This document shows, in pieces, positions 38,559 to 47,449 of a DNA stretch of 64,000 nt. The first letter of the stretch is position 1. Every line of letters begins with the position of its first letter. The translations under genes were made by a program, and so were the position numbers. The notes beneath the pieces are model-generated. The model was not told where the DNA came from, ran no database searches, and saw nothing but the letters and a program-made list of their open reading frames with translations. The DNA is from Rothia terrae (lineage in GTDB: Bacteria; Actinomycetota; Actinomycetes; Actinomycetales; Micrococcaceae): positions 1 through 64,000 of the forward strand of contig NZ_JAAXPV010000011.1 of assembly GCF_012396615.1 (NCBI RefSeq), in the 5' to 3' direction.

Positions 38559-38982
38559 ATTTAAATCGCGCCAAGGTGGTGCACTCGTAATCGCCAATAG
38601 GAATGAAACCGAGTGATGTGTAGAAGTCGATGACGTGCTGGTTGGCGGAGAAAGCATCGGTGGTGAGGTATGTTTGGCGTATTTTAGCGTTTTCGATAAC
38701 TACGAGGAGTCGGCGCATCAACTCGCTGGCGATGCCTTGACGTTGATGGCTAGGCAGTACGAGTAGGTCTTGAATATAGGCAATCGTCAGTCCGTCGCTC
38801 ACAACGCGCACCATCCCTACCAGTTGAGTTCCGTCGAGAGCAGCACATACATACCAACTGTTAGCCACCATGGGTGCAAGGTTTTCTGGTCTCTGAGTAT
38901 AGGCAGTCCACCCCACGGCGTCGTAGAGAGAAAGCAACTTTTCACAATCTAGCTCCTGGACGACACTATACGTAATAGCCAT
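38557..38982 (-). CDS. GNAT-family N-acetyltransferase
   Basis: The 141-residue protein covers one GNAT domain: VGMVRVVSDGLTIAYIQDLL near residue 57, the acetyl-CoA-binding loop VLPSHQRQGIASELMRRLL near 77, and a C-terminal VIDFYTSLGFIPIGDYECT. The substrate amine cannot be told from sequence. An ideal AAGGAG lies five bases before the ATG at 38982. It is convergent with parC. Confidence 0.88.
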   Translation of the reverse strand: MAITYSVVQELDCEKLLSLYDAVGWTAYTQRPENLAPMVANSWYVCAALDGTQLVGMVRVVSDGLTIAYIQDLLVLPSHQRQGIASELMRRLLVVIENAKIRQTYLTTDAFSANQHVIDFYTSLGFIPIGDYECTTLARFK

Positions 38983-39056
38983 GCGGTCTCCTTGAAGTGC
39001 TGCTTTGATGAGTATTCACAAGATACTACGGCTCGCTGGTTTCGAAGCACTGCTTT

Positions 39057-39557
39057 CTATGGGGTGCGCGCAGAAGTTTTCAATGTTGCTACGGCGTGTT
39101 CAGGATTTGGCGTAGAAACCGCGGTTCTAGCGCCATCGCGTGTTTCGATAACCACGTTGGGACCACCCGTTAGATAGCCGGTGGTGTTATTACCCATGAT
39201 GCGTAACCCTGCACCGGTGCCAAGACGGGTGGGTTTGCCCACCCACGCGTCCTGAATATCTTCACGATTAATGGTTGTGGAGAAGATCCCGAAAGTTTTT
39301 ACTGCGACATGATCCTCGGTAATGGTTAGTCTCGTGGTGGCGGCAAGGATGGAGAAGCACATCAGCAGAATCAGACCGGGCACTATCAGAGATAGCAAAA
39401 CGCCGCCGTCATCGGCACCAGGAAATAAACGAACTAAAACCGCGATGCCAATTTGCATGATGACAATGCCGCCCATCAGAAACTGAAAAGGTCGAGCTAG
39501 TCTTGCGGTGGAGCTAAAAATCGGGGTACTCACCGGTTCTCCTACGATTGGTTCCAT
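39057..39557 (-). CDS. Small membrane protein with C-terminal PH-like domain
   Basis: This 166-residue protein has two membrane segments (FLMGGIVIMQIGIAVLVRLF near 27-46 and LLSLIVPGLILLMCFSILAA near 54-73). A strand-rich domain follows (RLTITEDHVAVKTFGIFSTT then REDIQDAWVG) resembling bacterial PH domains, similar in plan to the DUF3093 protein above. The function is unknown. It is the last chromosomal-backbone gene before the restriction-modification island. Confidence 0.65.
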   Translation of the reverse strand: MEPIVGEPVSTPIFSSTARLARPFQFLMGGIVIMQIGIAVLVRLFPGADDGGVLLSLIVPGLILLMCFSILAATTRLTITEDHVAVKTFGIFSTTINREDIQDAWVGKPTRLGTGAGLRIMGNNTTGYLTGGPNVVIETRDGARTAVSTPNPEHAVATLKTSARTP

Positions 39558-39742
39558 TTCATAGTGATTATATGGAATGCGTCACAAAAAGCCTAGGGGT
39601 ATCATTCGTTGCCTTTGCTAGTGCGTCATCTATGTCTTCTTTTGAACTGACCGGGTGAAACTTCACTCAGCGACATACGAATTCACCTAGACTTGTAGTG
39701 TGTCTGCGCACGCCGGCATGTAGAGGTTTCTGAAGGGATTTT

Positions 39743-41734
39743 GTGTCTTCTTTGAATTATTCGCAGTTCATTTGGTCTGCTGCCGATATTTTGCGCGGTA
39801 CCTATAAGCAGCATCAGTATGGTGAAGTGATTTTGCCGCTGACGGTGCTCTTCCGTTTGGACGCGACGCTAGCGCCTACTAAGCAGGAAGTTTTGAAAGC
39901 TGCTGAAGGCTTTGAGTTGGATGAGATTCCGACTGCAATGTTGCGAGCTAAAGCGGGCCATGAGTACAGCTTTTATAACCTGTCGCACCACACGCTGAGC
40001 ACAATGCTGGGTGACCCGGATACCCTCGAGCAGAATCTGCGAAGTTATATCAACCGTTTCTCTGAGAACGTGCGCGATATTTTTGAGAAGTATAAGTTCG
40101 AAGACACGATTGCTGACCTCGCCTCGCAGAATCTGCTCTTTCAGGTAATGCAGCACTTCAATAAGGTGAATTTGCACCCTGATAACGTCAGCAACGAGCA
40201 GATGGGCAATATCTTTGAGGAGCTGATCCGTAAGTTTGCGGAGGCTTCTAATGAGACTGCCGGTGAGCACTTTACGCCGCGTGAGGTGATTGAGCTAATG
40301 GTGAGTCTGCTACTAGCTGATGACGAAGATTTGAACACCAAGCATATTGTGCGTGAGGTTTATGATCCGACGGCGGGCACCGGCGGCATGCTCTCTGTGG
40401 CTGATGAGAAGATCAAGAACCTGAACCCTACGATTGATGTAAACCTGCTGGGTCAAGAACTGAACCCCGAGTCGTATGCGATTTGTAAGGCTGACATGGT
40501 GGTGAAGGGGCAGGATGTTGAGAATATTGCTCTGGGCAATACCCTAACTAACCCGGCTTTTGAGAACCGCACTTTCCACTATGGTTTGAGCAATCCACCC
40601 TTTGGGGTTGATTGGAAGGGAGCCAAAGCGGTTGTCGAAGCTGAACACAAGAACCAGGGCTTCAACGGGCGATTTGGTGCGGGTCTACCCCGTGTTTCAG
40701 ACGGCTCGCTACTCTTTTTGCAGCACTTGATTTCTAAGTTGCGTGAGCCCGGTGTTTCTCATGACGGTGTGGCTCAGGTGGGTGGCCGTGGCGCTATTGT
40801 TCTCAATGGTTCTCCCCTGTTTACCGGTGGTGCGGGTTCGGGTGAGTCCAATATTCGTAAGTGGGTACTGGACAACGATTATCTTGAGGCAATCATTGGT
40901 TTGCCGACTGACATGTTCTATAACACCGGCATTTCAACCTATGTGTGGGTGTTGAACAAGCAGAAGAAGTCGGAGCGCCGTGGCAAAGTTCAGTTGATTG
41001 ATGCGACTGAGATGTTTGAGAAGATGCGCAAGTCGGTGGGTTCTAAGCGTAAACGTTTGAGCGCTGAGCATATTGCTGAGATTGTGCGTCTGTTTGAGGC
41101 ATTTGATGAGGCGGATGATAAGCGGTCGAAAGTGTTTAAGCGTGAGGATTTTTTGTATCGCACGATTACTGTGGAGCGCCCGTTGCGTTTGACCTGGGGT
41201 TTTACGGCTGAGCGTGTTGAGCGGCTCTTGACTTCTAAGGAGTTTGGCAAGCTGAAGCTCTCTGATGAGCAAGTTGCGGCTGTTCGTGCTGGTTTAGATG
41301 CTTTGGTTGAAGCTAAGGCTGGTGTGCTGTCTACTTCTGCGGCTGAGCCTAAGGCTGATTTGTTGAAGGTTTTTGCGGACGCCGGTGTTGCGGTGAAGCC
41401 TGTAGCTTTGACCAAGTTGGTGGATGAGTTGGCTGAGCGTGATGAGTCTGCACCGGTTGTCGAGAAGAATAAGAAGCCGGTGGCTGACGCTACGTTGCGT
41501 GATACCGAGAATGTTCCGTGGGACGCGGATATTCATGAGTATATGGAGCGCGAGGTGAAGCCGTTTGTGCCGGATGCTTGGGTGGATGAGTCCAAGACCA
41601 AGGAGGGTGCAGAAATTCCTTTCACCCGTCATTTTTATGAGTATGTGCCGCCCCGCCCGCTAGAGGAGATTGACCGCGACCTGAACGAAGTACTGGGCCG
41701 CATCAAGAAGAGGCTGGAAGAGGGGATGGGGTAA
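39743..41734 (+). CDS. hsdM: Type I restriction-modification DNA methyltransferase, HsdM
   Basis: The 663-residue protein has the HsdM N-terminal helical domain (ILRGTYKQHQYGEVILPLTV near 17) and the N6-adenine methyltransferase core. The SAM-binding motif is YDPTAGTGGML near residue 207 and the catalytic NPPFG is at residues 284-288. GEHFTPREVIELMV near 172 is the usual hinge motif. The C-terminal region contains a variable charged part (about 540-600) and ends ...LNEVLGRIKKRLEEGMG. The start is a GTG after AAGGG. The stop overlaps the hsdS start (TAATG), so the two are translationally coupled. Confidence 0.95.
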   Translation: MSSLNYSQFIWSAADILRGTYKQHQYGEVILPLTVLFRLDATLAPTKQEVLKAAEGFELDEIPTAMLRAKAGHEYSFYNLSHHTLSTMLGDPDTLEQNLRSYINRFSENVRDIFEKYKFEDTIADLASQNLLFQVMQHFNKVNLHPDNVSNEQMGNIFEELIRKFAEASNETAGEHFTPREVIELMVSLLLADDEDLNTKHIVREVYDPTAGTGGMLSVADEKIKNLNPTIDVNLLGQELNPESYAICKADMVVKGQDVENIALGNTLTNPAFENRTFHYGLSNPPFGVDWKGAKAVVEAEHKNQGFNGRFGAGLPRVSDGSLLFLQHLISKLREPGVSHDGVAQVGGRGAIVLNGSPLFTGGAGSGESNIRKWVLDNDYLEAIIGLPTDMFYNTGISTYVWVLNKQKKSERRGKVQLIDATEMFEKMRKSVGSKRKRLSAEHIAEIVRLFEAFDEADDKRSKVFKREDFLYRTITVERPLRLTWGFTAERVERLLTSKEFGKLKLSDEQVAAVRAGLDALVEAKAGVLSTSAAEPKADLLKVFADAGVAVKPVALTKLVDELAERDESAPVVEKNKKPVADATLRDTENVPWDADIHEYMEREVKPFVPDAWVDESKTKEGAEIPFTRHFYEYVPPRPLEEIDRDLNEVLGRIKKRLEEGMG

Positions 41735-42933
41735 TGAGCGCGCCATTAGTAAAACTAAAGTATCTAGCTGATTTCAATCCTCCTGTTCCCGATTCTGTGA
41801 AGTTTTCGAAGGAAAAATTTCCTATCTATCCGATGGACAAAATTATTTCCTTCGGAGTTCTCAATAAAGATGTGGAGTTTAGAAATGCATCTGAGCTCAC
41901 CACTGGATATACCTATCTTGAACCTACAGATGTTGCGTATGCGAAGGTAACTCCATGCTTCGAAAATGGTAAGGGAATTTTAGGTTCTTCACTCGATGGC
42001 CCCAGTTTCGCAACTACGGAGCTGACCGTTCTTCGACCTAAGCCAGGCGTAGATCAAAGATACTTGTCCTATCTGCTACGAACACCCGAATTTATGCAAC
42101 CCGCTATTTCTTCGATGACTGGTGCAGGAGGTTTGAAGAGAGTTTCAGAGGAATATGTCAAGAACCTCAGGTTCCCTCTCCCAGAACTCAATGAGCAGGT
42201 TCGTATTGCGGACGAGTTGGATCGTGAGTTGGCGGAGATTGATGAGTTTATTGATGACCAGACCCGCTTGCTTGAGCTGACAACTGAAAAATTTAACGCC
42301 GAACTACGAAATTTGACCTATCCCCCCGGCGTTGAAACTGTACCGTTGAAACGTTTTGCTGATATTACGCTGGGCAAGATGATTACTCCTGCTGATAGGG
42401 GTGGGATGAAGCTTGCACCTTATATCCGGGCAGCTAATGTTCAACCGGGTGGAGTATTAACTTATGAAACAGATAAGAAAGAGATGTGGTTCTCGTCTTC
42501 TGAGCTGTCATATCTAGAACTTCGCAAGGATGATGTCTTGGTAGTTGAGGGTGGCGCTGGTTTTGGCCGGAGTGCTGTGCTCGAAGAGGACTTACCGGGC
42601 TGGGGTTTTCAGAACTCGATTAACAGAGTACGGGTGCGCCCAGGTCTAGCAGACCCGCATTTTATAGATTTCTGCATCAGATCGCAGTTGCTGTTTGGCG
42701 ACCTCAATAATCTGACGAATCAGTCAACGATTCCCCACTTAACGACAGAAAAGCTCGAGATAACTAGAATCCCGTTACTCGAGGCCAGTCAACAAAAAAA
42801 TATTTCGGATTTCATCCTTAATTCCAATCAATTATGGCAGAGCATCAAAATTGAAATTGATAAATCCATATTCCTTTTGAAAGAATTAAAATTTAACATG
42901 CAAATTTCAAGATTCCATGATTTATTAAATTGA
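41734..42933 (+). CDS. hsdS: Type I restriction-modification specificity subunit, HsdS
   Basis: The 399-residue protein has the two-target-domain layout of HsdS. The first target-recognition domain covers about residues 1-150 (YLEPTDVAYAKVTPCFENGK, then TGAGGLKRVSEEYVKNLRFP). A conserved coiled spacer follows (LNEQVRIADELDRELAEIDE near 150-170). The second recognition domain covers about 205-345 (MITPADRGGMKLAPYIRAAN, then DDVLVVEGGAGFGRS), with a second helical spacer at the C-terminus. It sets the methylation and restriction target. Base composition becomes markedly AT-rich in the last 150 bp, continuing into the next gene. Confidence 0.92.
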   Translation: MSAPLVKLKYLADFNPPVPDSVKFSKEKFPIYPMDKIISFGVLNKDVEFRNASELTTGYTYLEPTDVAYAKVTPCFENGKGILGSSLDGPSFATTELTVLRPKPGVDQRYLSYLLRTPEFMQPAISSMTGAGGLKRVSEEYVKNLRFPLPELNEQVRIADELDRELAEIDEFIDDQTRLLELTTEKFNAELRNLTYPPGVETVPLKRFADITLGKMITPADRGGMKLAPYIRAANVQPGGVLTYETDKKEMWFSSSELSYLELRKDDVLVVEGGAGFGRSAVLEEDLPGWGFQNSINRVRVRPGLADPHFIDFCIRSQLLFGDLNNLTNQSTIPHLTTEKLEITRIPLLEASQQKNISDFILNSNQLWQSIKIEIDKSIFLLKELKFNMQISRFHDLLN

Positions 42934-42982
42934 AGTAATAATATTTAATAACAAAATAAAAAACAACAGACAAAGAGAAGAA

Positions 42983-43894
42983 ATGACTGATATAATAACA
43001 GGAACCATATCTGGGTTAATAAGTTCTATAATTATGCTTTTCATAGATAAGCAGACAATTATTGGACTATTCAAAGATTCAAAAAATATAGAAAAAATTC
43101 AGAAAAGCGGCGTCCAACCAGCACCCTATTCTTATTTTCAATCCTCATATTCCTACTCCTCAAAAATTGAAATAACCAAAAAAAGTTCTTACACCAGCCC
43201 CACATCGAACGACGACGCACTTGCATATGTATTCCTACTACTCTTTCCCATAATTGCATTCATCGTTCTTTATGTCTCCTTCATTGGTAGCATAATAACC
43301 ATCTTGTACTGGATTATCGGCACATCCATTTTCCTTACACTGTTTACCATAATAAGGTATATGAGGACCAAGAAAAATTTCTCAAATTACAGTATGGGAT
43401 TTACATTTTTTTCGTTTATAATATCTGCAGTTTTGCCGGTTTTTTCTTTAGTTTATTTCTTAGCAGAATTCAAGTCCGTCAGCAAGAATGGCGTAACCAT
43501 CCTCGACATCTCTAAAGAAGTAAACGAAAATACCGAATGGAATTTTACATCCTTTTCAGTAACTCTAAACACCTTTGTTGATAAATTTAATTTCCTAAGG
43601 GATAACTATATAGAATTTACCCCCATCTTCACCATCACCTTAGTTAGCATGCTGTTTGCCATTTTGCCAGTACCGATAGCTGCTCGTAATATACGTTCAA
43701 TCAATTCCCTAATTTCAGCAAGTTTAAAATTAAATCCTAGCCAAAAAACTATCGACAATGCCGCTTTAGCCACTCCAAGGATATTTTGGATTGACACCCT
43801 GATAACGTCTATATCTATTGCAACCTCCTACCTTTTAATCTCCGGATTTGCGGAAAAGTTTTTTAATATCATAATAAATTGGGCAACTAACTAG
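42983..43894 (+). CDS. AT-rich multi-pass membrane protein inside the restriction-modification island, unknown
   Basis: The 303-residue protein has an N-terminal hydrophobic segment (GTISGLISSIIMLFI near 7), then a serine/tyrosine-rich soluble stretch. Four or more further membrane segments follow (YVFLLLFPIIAFIVLYVSFI near 75-94, ITILYWIIGTSIFLTLFTII near 98-117, FFSFIISAVLPVFSLVYFLA near 142-161, then near 215-235 and near 272-290). AGAGAAG lies before the ATG at 42983. Its codons are far richer in A/T than the host average, marking it as acquired. It lies 49 bp after hsdS on the same strand, so it may be co-transcribed with hsdMS. No family is recognised. Confidence 0.65.
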   Translation: MTDIITGTISGLISSIIMLFIDKQTIIGLFKDSKNIEKIQKSGVQPAPYSYFQSSYSYSSKIEITKKSSYTSPTSNDDALAYVFLLLFPIIAFIVLYVSFIGSIITILYWIIGTSIFLTLFTIIRYMRTKKNFSNYSMGFTFFSFIISAVLPVFSLVYFLAEFKSVSKNGVTILDISKEVNENTEWNFTSFSVTLNTFVDKFNFLRDNYIEFTPIFTITLVSMLFAILPVPIAARNIRSINSLISASLKLNPSQKTIDNAALATPRIFWIDTLITSISIATSYLLISGFAEKFFNIIINWATN

Positions 43895-44785
43895 ATTATT
43901 TTCAATAATTAATATATGAATATATATCGAAATTTTTAAATATGGCGATATAGTTTTTTATTTGCCACATTTGCAAGATTTTCGGAAAATATATAAATTA
44001 CTATCAGTAGTATAAGGAATATAAATCACATTATTCAAAACGCTCGCCCTTACTCGCGCTATATTTACGAGTACCCAAAAATAGGTGGAACCTTAGGCAT
44101 AAATAACCAACTCGCCCCGTTATATCCTTAAGACAAAAATGGCCGGGATGTCGTCACGGTAGACGGGAATGGCTCACAAGCCACCGCCAATAGAAGTACG
44201 CTCTAAAGTCAATATAAAGCATGCATGAAATCACTAATCACCGTTTACTATTGTGCCACACCCCGTATGACTAAGATTCGAATACGGTGGCTTGGATTCT
44301 TTCACTGCATGGATCTAAACCGATTAGCGCCATAGCCGTCGATGACGAAAGACCCGCAACCGTTATATTACAGACCACCCATTTATATGAGCAGTACCAG
44401 AAGAGCGACCGTATTACATTGGCTTTGGAAATCGGTGACGTTCTACCCTTTGAGGATAGCTGTAGATCGATGAGGTAAGTTTTTGCCTTGCGCAAACTCA
44501 CTACTACTTGCGGCAGATTACTGTGATGGTGATTCATTGCCCCAAGGAAGAACTCTAAGCTTGCTAACTACAGCATCAATGCAACCGTATGCACTCTATA
44601 AGGGATTGAGCCACCCTGTTGTTCTTCTGCTTCAAGGCTCTTCGAGTTTGTCGAACCACGACGGAGTTAGTTGGGTTAGAGTCGGTGAGATTTCTACAGC
44701 CTCGGGTCAAACGAGCAATACCGAGGGCTTAGTTTGCATCCAAAATTCACGAATCGTACGAGATATTCGAATATCATTAACTCAA
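43895..44785. other. AT-rich decayed region without a supported intact gene
   Basis: From 43895 to about 44050 the sequence is almost pure A/T with no frame. At 44031-44110 a stretch resembles the left end of the nearby IS: ttattcaaaa followed about 58 bp later by aaccttaggcataaataacca, against 62 bp and aaccttgaggataaataacca in the complete IS. It may be an old IS end. From about 44287 to 44839 two plus-strand open pieces (44287-44478 and 44483-44839) sit in different frames and look protein-like, such as TVILQTTHLYEQYQ and DGVSWVRVGEISTASGQ. They could be a frameshifted gene, but no family is recognised. Confidence 0.4.
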
Positions 44786-44890
44786 TCAATTAATTTTCTT
44801 GACAGGAGCCGCATCCAACGCCTTAATAAGGCTTGCTGAGTCCAAGATTAGTCCTTGCATTCCCAGCATGTGTCGGCTGAGATAGTTATT

Positions 44891-45793
44891 GAGGCTTATT
44901 CAAAAGTATGCACACACCTCACACCCACCAACTAGACAACGGCCCCACCATAGCGGCAACCTTGAGGATAAATAACCACAAATATTCTCAAACCGCACCA
45001 GGAAGAACCGTTGCACCACCAGCGTACAACCGGCCTTACCGCCACGCAATTTGCCACTCTACTGACAGCCCTGACCAACCAACTCATCTGGGGTAAACCA
45101 GGAGGAAGACCACCAGCCCTCACTCCAGCTCAGGCACTCAAAACCACTCTGCTCTACCACCGACACAATCTCACCGAAGAGCTACTTGCTGAAATCTTCA
45201 CCGTCTCGCAACCTACCATCTCACGGACCATCAACACTATCGAAAAGGCGCTTGCAAAGGTCTTCAAACCTCTAGAACAGCCTTTGAAAATGAGCCTGGA
45301 TGTACCAGGTTCTTTGGTTGTCGATGGAACTCTTGTACCCACCTGGAACTGGCGTTCAGTAGGAAAAACAAATTTTTCGGGCAAACATAAACGAACCGGT
45401 TTCAACCACCAAGTTATCTGCACCCTCGATGGCAGGCTCCTAGTCATCACTGACCCGCTACCCGGGGCAAGGCATGATGCTCATGCTTTCACAGCTCACG
45501 GGCTAGATCAGCTACTGGATTCCTCGACTCTGGCCGATAAGGGCTATATAGGCCTGGGGTTAGCAACCCCGACCAGGCGTAAGCCTGGTGTGAAAGTGCC
45601 TCAGGGTGTCAAGGATAATAATCGCATTATCAATAGATTACGGGCTGTGGTGGAGCGGGTTATCGCTCAAGTGAAGACCTGGCGGGTTCTTTATTCGGGG
45701 TTTAGGCGGCCGTTGAGTTTGTATCGGCGGGTGTTTTCTTCTGGTGCGGGGTTTGGTGTTTTATGCGGCTGGGAGGACTTTTGAATAAGCCTC
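44891..45793 (+). mobile_element. Complete IS5-family insertion sequence, 903 bp
   Basis: The terminal inverted repeats are perfect over 17 bp: gaggcttattcaaaagt at 44891-44907 and its complement at 45777-45793. They are flanked by a 3-bp direct repeat att (44888-44890 and 45794-45796), the likely target duplication. One transposase gene fills most of it. The size, DDE transposase and short duplication match the IS5 family (IS427-like group). It is inserted in the zinc-ribbon protein gene read on the opposite strand. Confidence 0.92.
45011..45784 (+). CDS. IS5-family DDE transposase
   Basis: The 257-residue transposase begins TTG CAC CAC CAG at 45011, with AGGAAG five bases upstream. Its N-terminal helix-turn-helix region (NLTEELLAEIFTVSQPTISR near 55-74) is followed by the catalytic residues in VVDGTLVP (Asp), PGARHDAHAF (Asp) and VVERVIAQVK (Glu). 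The gene is open through its full length, so the element may be active. The last codons run into the right terminal repeat. An open frame further upstream (from 44908) has no family resemblance and is not called. Confidence 0.9.
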   Translation: MHHQRTTGLTATQFATLLTALTNQLIWGKPGGRPPALTPAQALKTTLLYHRHNLTEELLAEIFTVSQPTISRTINTIEKALAKVFKPLEQPLKMSLDVPGSLVVDGTLVPTWNWRSVGKTNFSGKHKRTGFNHQVICTLDGRLLVITDPLPGARHDAHAFTAHGLDQLLDSSTLADKGYIGLGLATPTRRKPGVKVPQGVKDNNRIINRLRAVVERVIAQVKTWRVLYSGFRRPLSLYRRVFSSGAGFGVLCGWEDF

Positions 45794-46855
45794 ATTACCT
45801 TCATCGCGGATTCTAGGGTCACGAGCGCGGCAAAATTTAGGTCGAAGCCTTTCTGGCAATGATTGAGACAGCTCATCCCAGAGATTTTGGGCTGTTTCTT
45901 CATACGGGTTGGTCATGAGAGGTCGCTTCCGGATTGTTTCCAGAACATCTTGTTGCGATTGTGGCTTGCGCGTTTCAGCGGCGTCTAGTTCTCTCTCTAT
46001 TTTCTTTGATAAGGAGGAAGTATCTGGTAGCAGGGGTATTGTTATTCGTTGGACACTTGCGATAGCTTCTTTTCCAATTGCCAAAGAAATGCTACCTTCA
46101 TCTTCAAATTGGTTGATATAGCGGTATATTCCCTCTGGCGTTAGGCCAAGTTCCGGAAGGGTCATATCACCCAAAATGCTCTTGGGCTCCTGGTTAACAC
46201 CCGGAGTAACGATGCTGGTTTGATGTAAATTTACACGGTAAAGATAGTACTGTGTTTCCACTTGTCTTTGAGTATCTAGCTGTCGAAGCATATTCTCAAT
46301 GGCTGCTTCGTAAGTACCAATGTGAAGTGCCTTGGATTTTTGTTTTGCTACCCAATTCTCGACGGCGTTAGGGTTACCGCTTTTTCTCATACCCTCTTTA
46401 GCCACAGTGCTCAGGCCAGCTTCTGGATCAAAATTTGGGTTAGGCCATACGGAGTGTGTTGTTGTGTGGTACCAATTCAGTTTTAAAACAGTCTGATCAT
46501 CTGAGACAAGGTCCGAAAAGTCCCAGTCATAGACAGCACTTTCTGGGTTGTCCGATGTAATTCCACATTGGGGGCAACCCTCTTTACCCTGTTTCCAGCG
46601 TTCAATCCAGGTATGCTTAAATGTAGCCCTGTGTCCGCAACATCTGCATCGGAGTACCCGAGGCTTCGAGAAGTCAATTGGTCGTTCAATACCCATACAC
46701 CAGATTATGCCAGCATTGTTTAAGGATGAAGCCAAGGTACACCGCTAGTTGTACATCACTCATGATTTCTGCTGAGAATTCACAGGCCAAAGATATTGCA
46801 CATAAGTCAGATACAGATTCCTTAGTTGCCCCACAATTTTTAGTGGGTCAATTCA

Positions 46856-47311
46856 ATGCTCACCCTCAATGCCCTACTAACGGCCGCAAATATCTCGCCC
46901 CGCGACGTCCTGGCCATTCGGCATACCTTCGTCGAACTCCACGACGACGGTAACCCCGGTCTGTCTCCGCACTCCACCGATGAAGACATTCTGAACTACA
47001 CTGCAGGCCAGTCCTCAGACGCCCAGAAGTTTCCGCGCAACCTGCTCCGCTTCTGGGCAGTCTTCATCAAAAACTAAGGCAGAGCAGCCCGCTTTCATGC
47101 GATCTACCAAAGCCACGCCGTCCTCATCGATAATGGAGCCCTGCGCCACTTCAGCCTACACCCACCGAACTACTCGCCGACTACAAAAACCGGCTCGTCA
47201 TTGACTGGGCAGCGCCCAACCGCTGGAATATCTCAGGTGAAAAGGCCTCAGAATACCGCATACTGGAAATCACTAAACAACAGCAACCAGCCTTCCAAGG
47301 CCTCTTCAACA
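46856..47311 (+). pseudogene. Broken copy of the GIY-YIG nuclease gene (N-terminal domain only)
   Basis: The sequence is a paralogue of the intact protein at 51301-52119. Both share the pattern LAIRHTFVELH-DG, then DYTA-QSS-AQ-FPRN and WAVFIK. Here the frame ends at a TAA (47075-47077) after FIKN, resumes as GRAARFHAIYQSHAVL, shifts frame near 47165 (ELLADYKNRLVIDWAAPNRW) and stops matching near 47311. The GIY-YIG nuclease domain is absent, so the copy is dead. The truncation point lies directly beside the toxin fragment, suggesting a deletion joined the two. Confidence 0.85.
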
Positions 47312-47332
47312 GGGCTTTGCCCGCTGGCTTAG

Positions 47333-47449
47333 TTACTTTGTTTCGTTCGGGTGCCGGGTAAAAACCTGAGTTAGATACACCCGCTTTTGCTTCTCATCAA
47401 CGCAAAACCAAATCCTCTCTGCTTGCTCATGCAATCGGTCGTTCCAAAG
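47333..47449 (-). pseudogene. C-terminal fragment of a type II toxin next to its antitoxin
   Basis: A 38-codon open frame ending at TAA 47333-47335 reads LHEQAERIWFCVDEKQKRVY and then LTQVFTRHPNETK. This resembles the C-terminal strand and HPNxTK-type ending of toxins paired with Phd-type antitoxins, from memory and unverified. It overlaps the 3' end of the antitoxin gene (47427) in another frame, the usual antitoxin-toxin arrangement. A stop (47450-47452) closes the frame upstream, so the main part of the toxin is missing. Confidence 0.6.

Larger units (their letters stand above)
44786..46735 (-). pseudogene. Zinc-ribbon protein gene interrupted by the IS element, function unknown
   Basis: The 5' part (45794-46735) encodes about 314 residues. 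Two cysteine pairs (RCRCCGHRA near 28 and GCPQCGI near 52) form a zinc ribbon. A central KALHIGTYEAAIENML near 136 is followed by YYLYRVNLHQ, and later RYINQFEDEGSISLAIG near 220. The frame runs into the IS and stops there. Removing the IS and one att duplicate joins the frame exactly to 33 more residues on the far side (44786-44887, beginning NYLSRHMLGM, ending VKKIN). The original product was therefore about 347 residues, or 334 if the in-frame ATG at 46694-46696 is the start. The listed start is a TTG without a clear ribosome binding site. No family is recognised with confidence. Confidence 0.75.

Noticed and set aside
44271-44537. Minus-strand open frame of 88 codons
   Set aside because: It overlaps the more protein-like plus-strand pieces, has no start signal and no recognised motif; neither strand could be supported as an intact gene.
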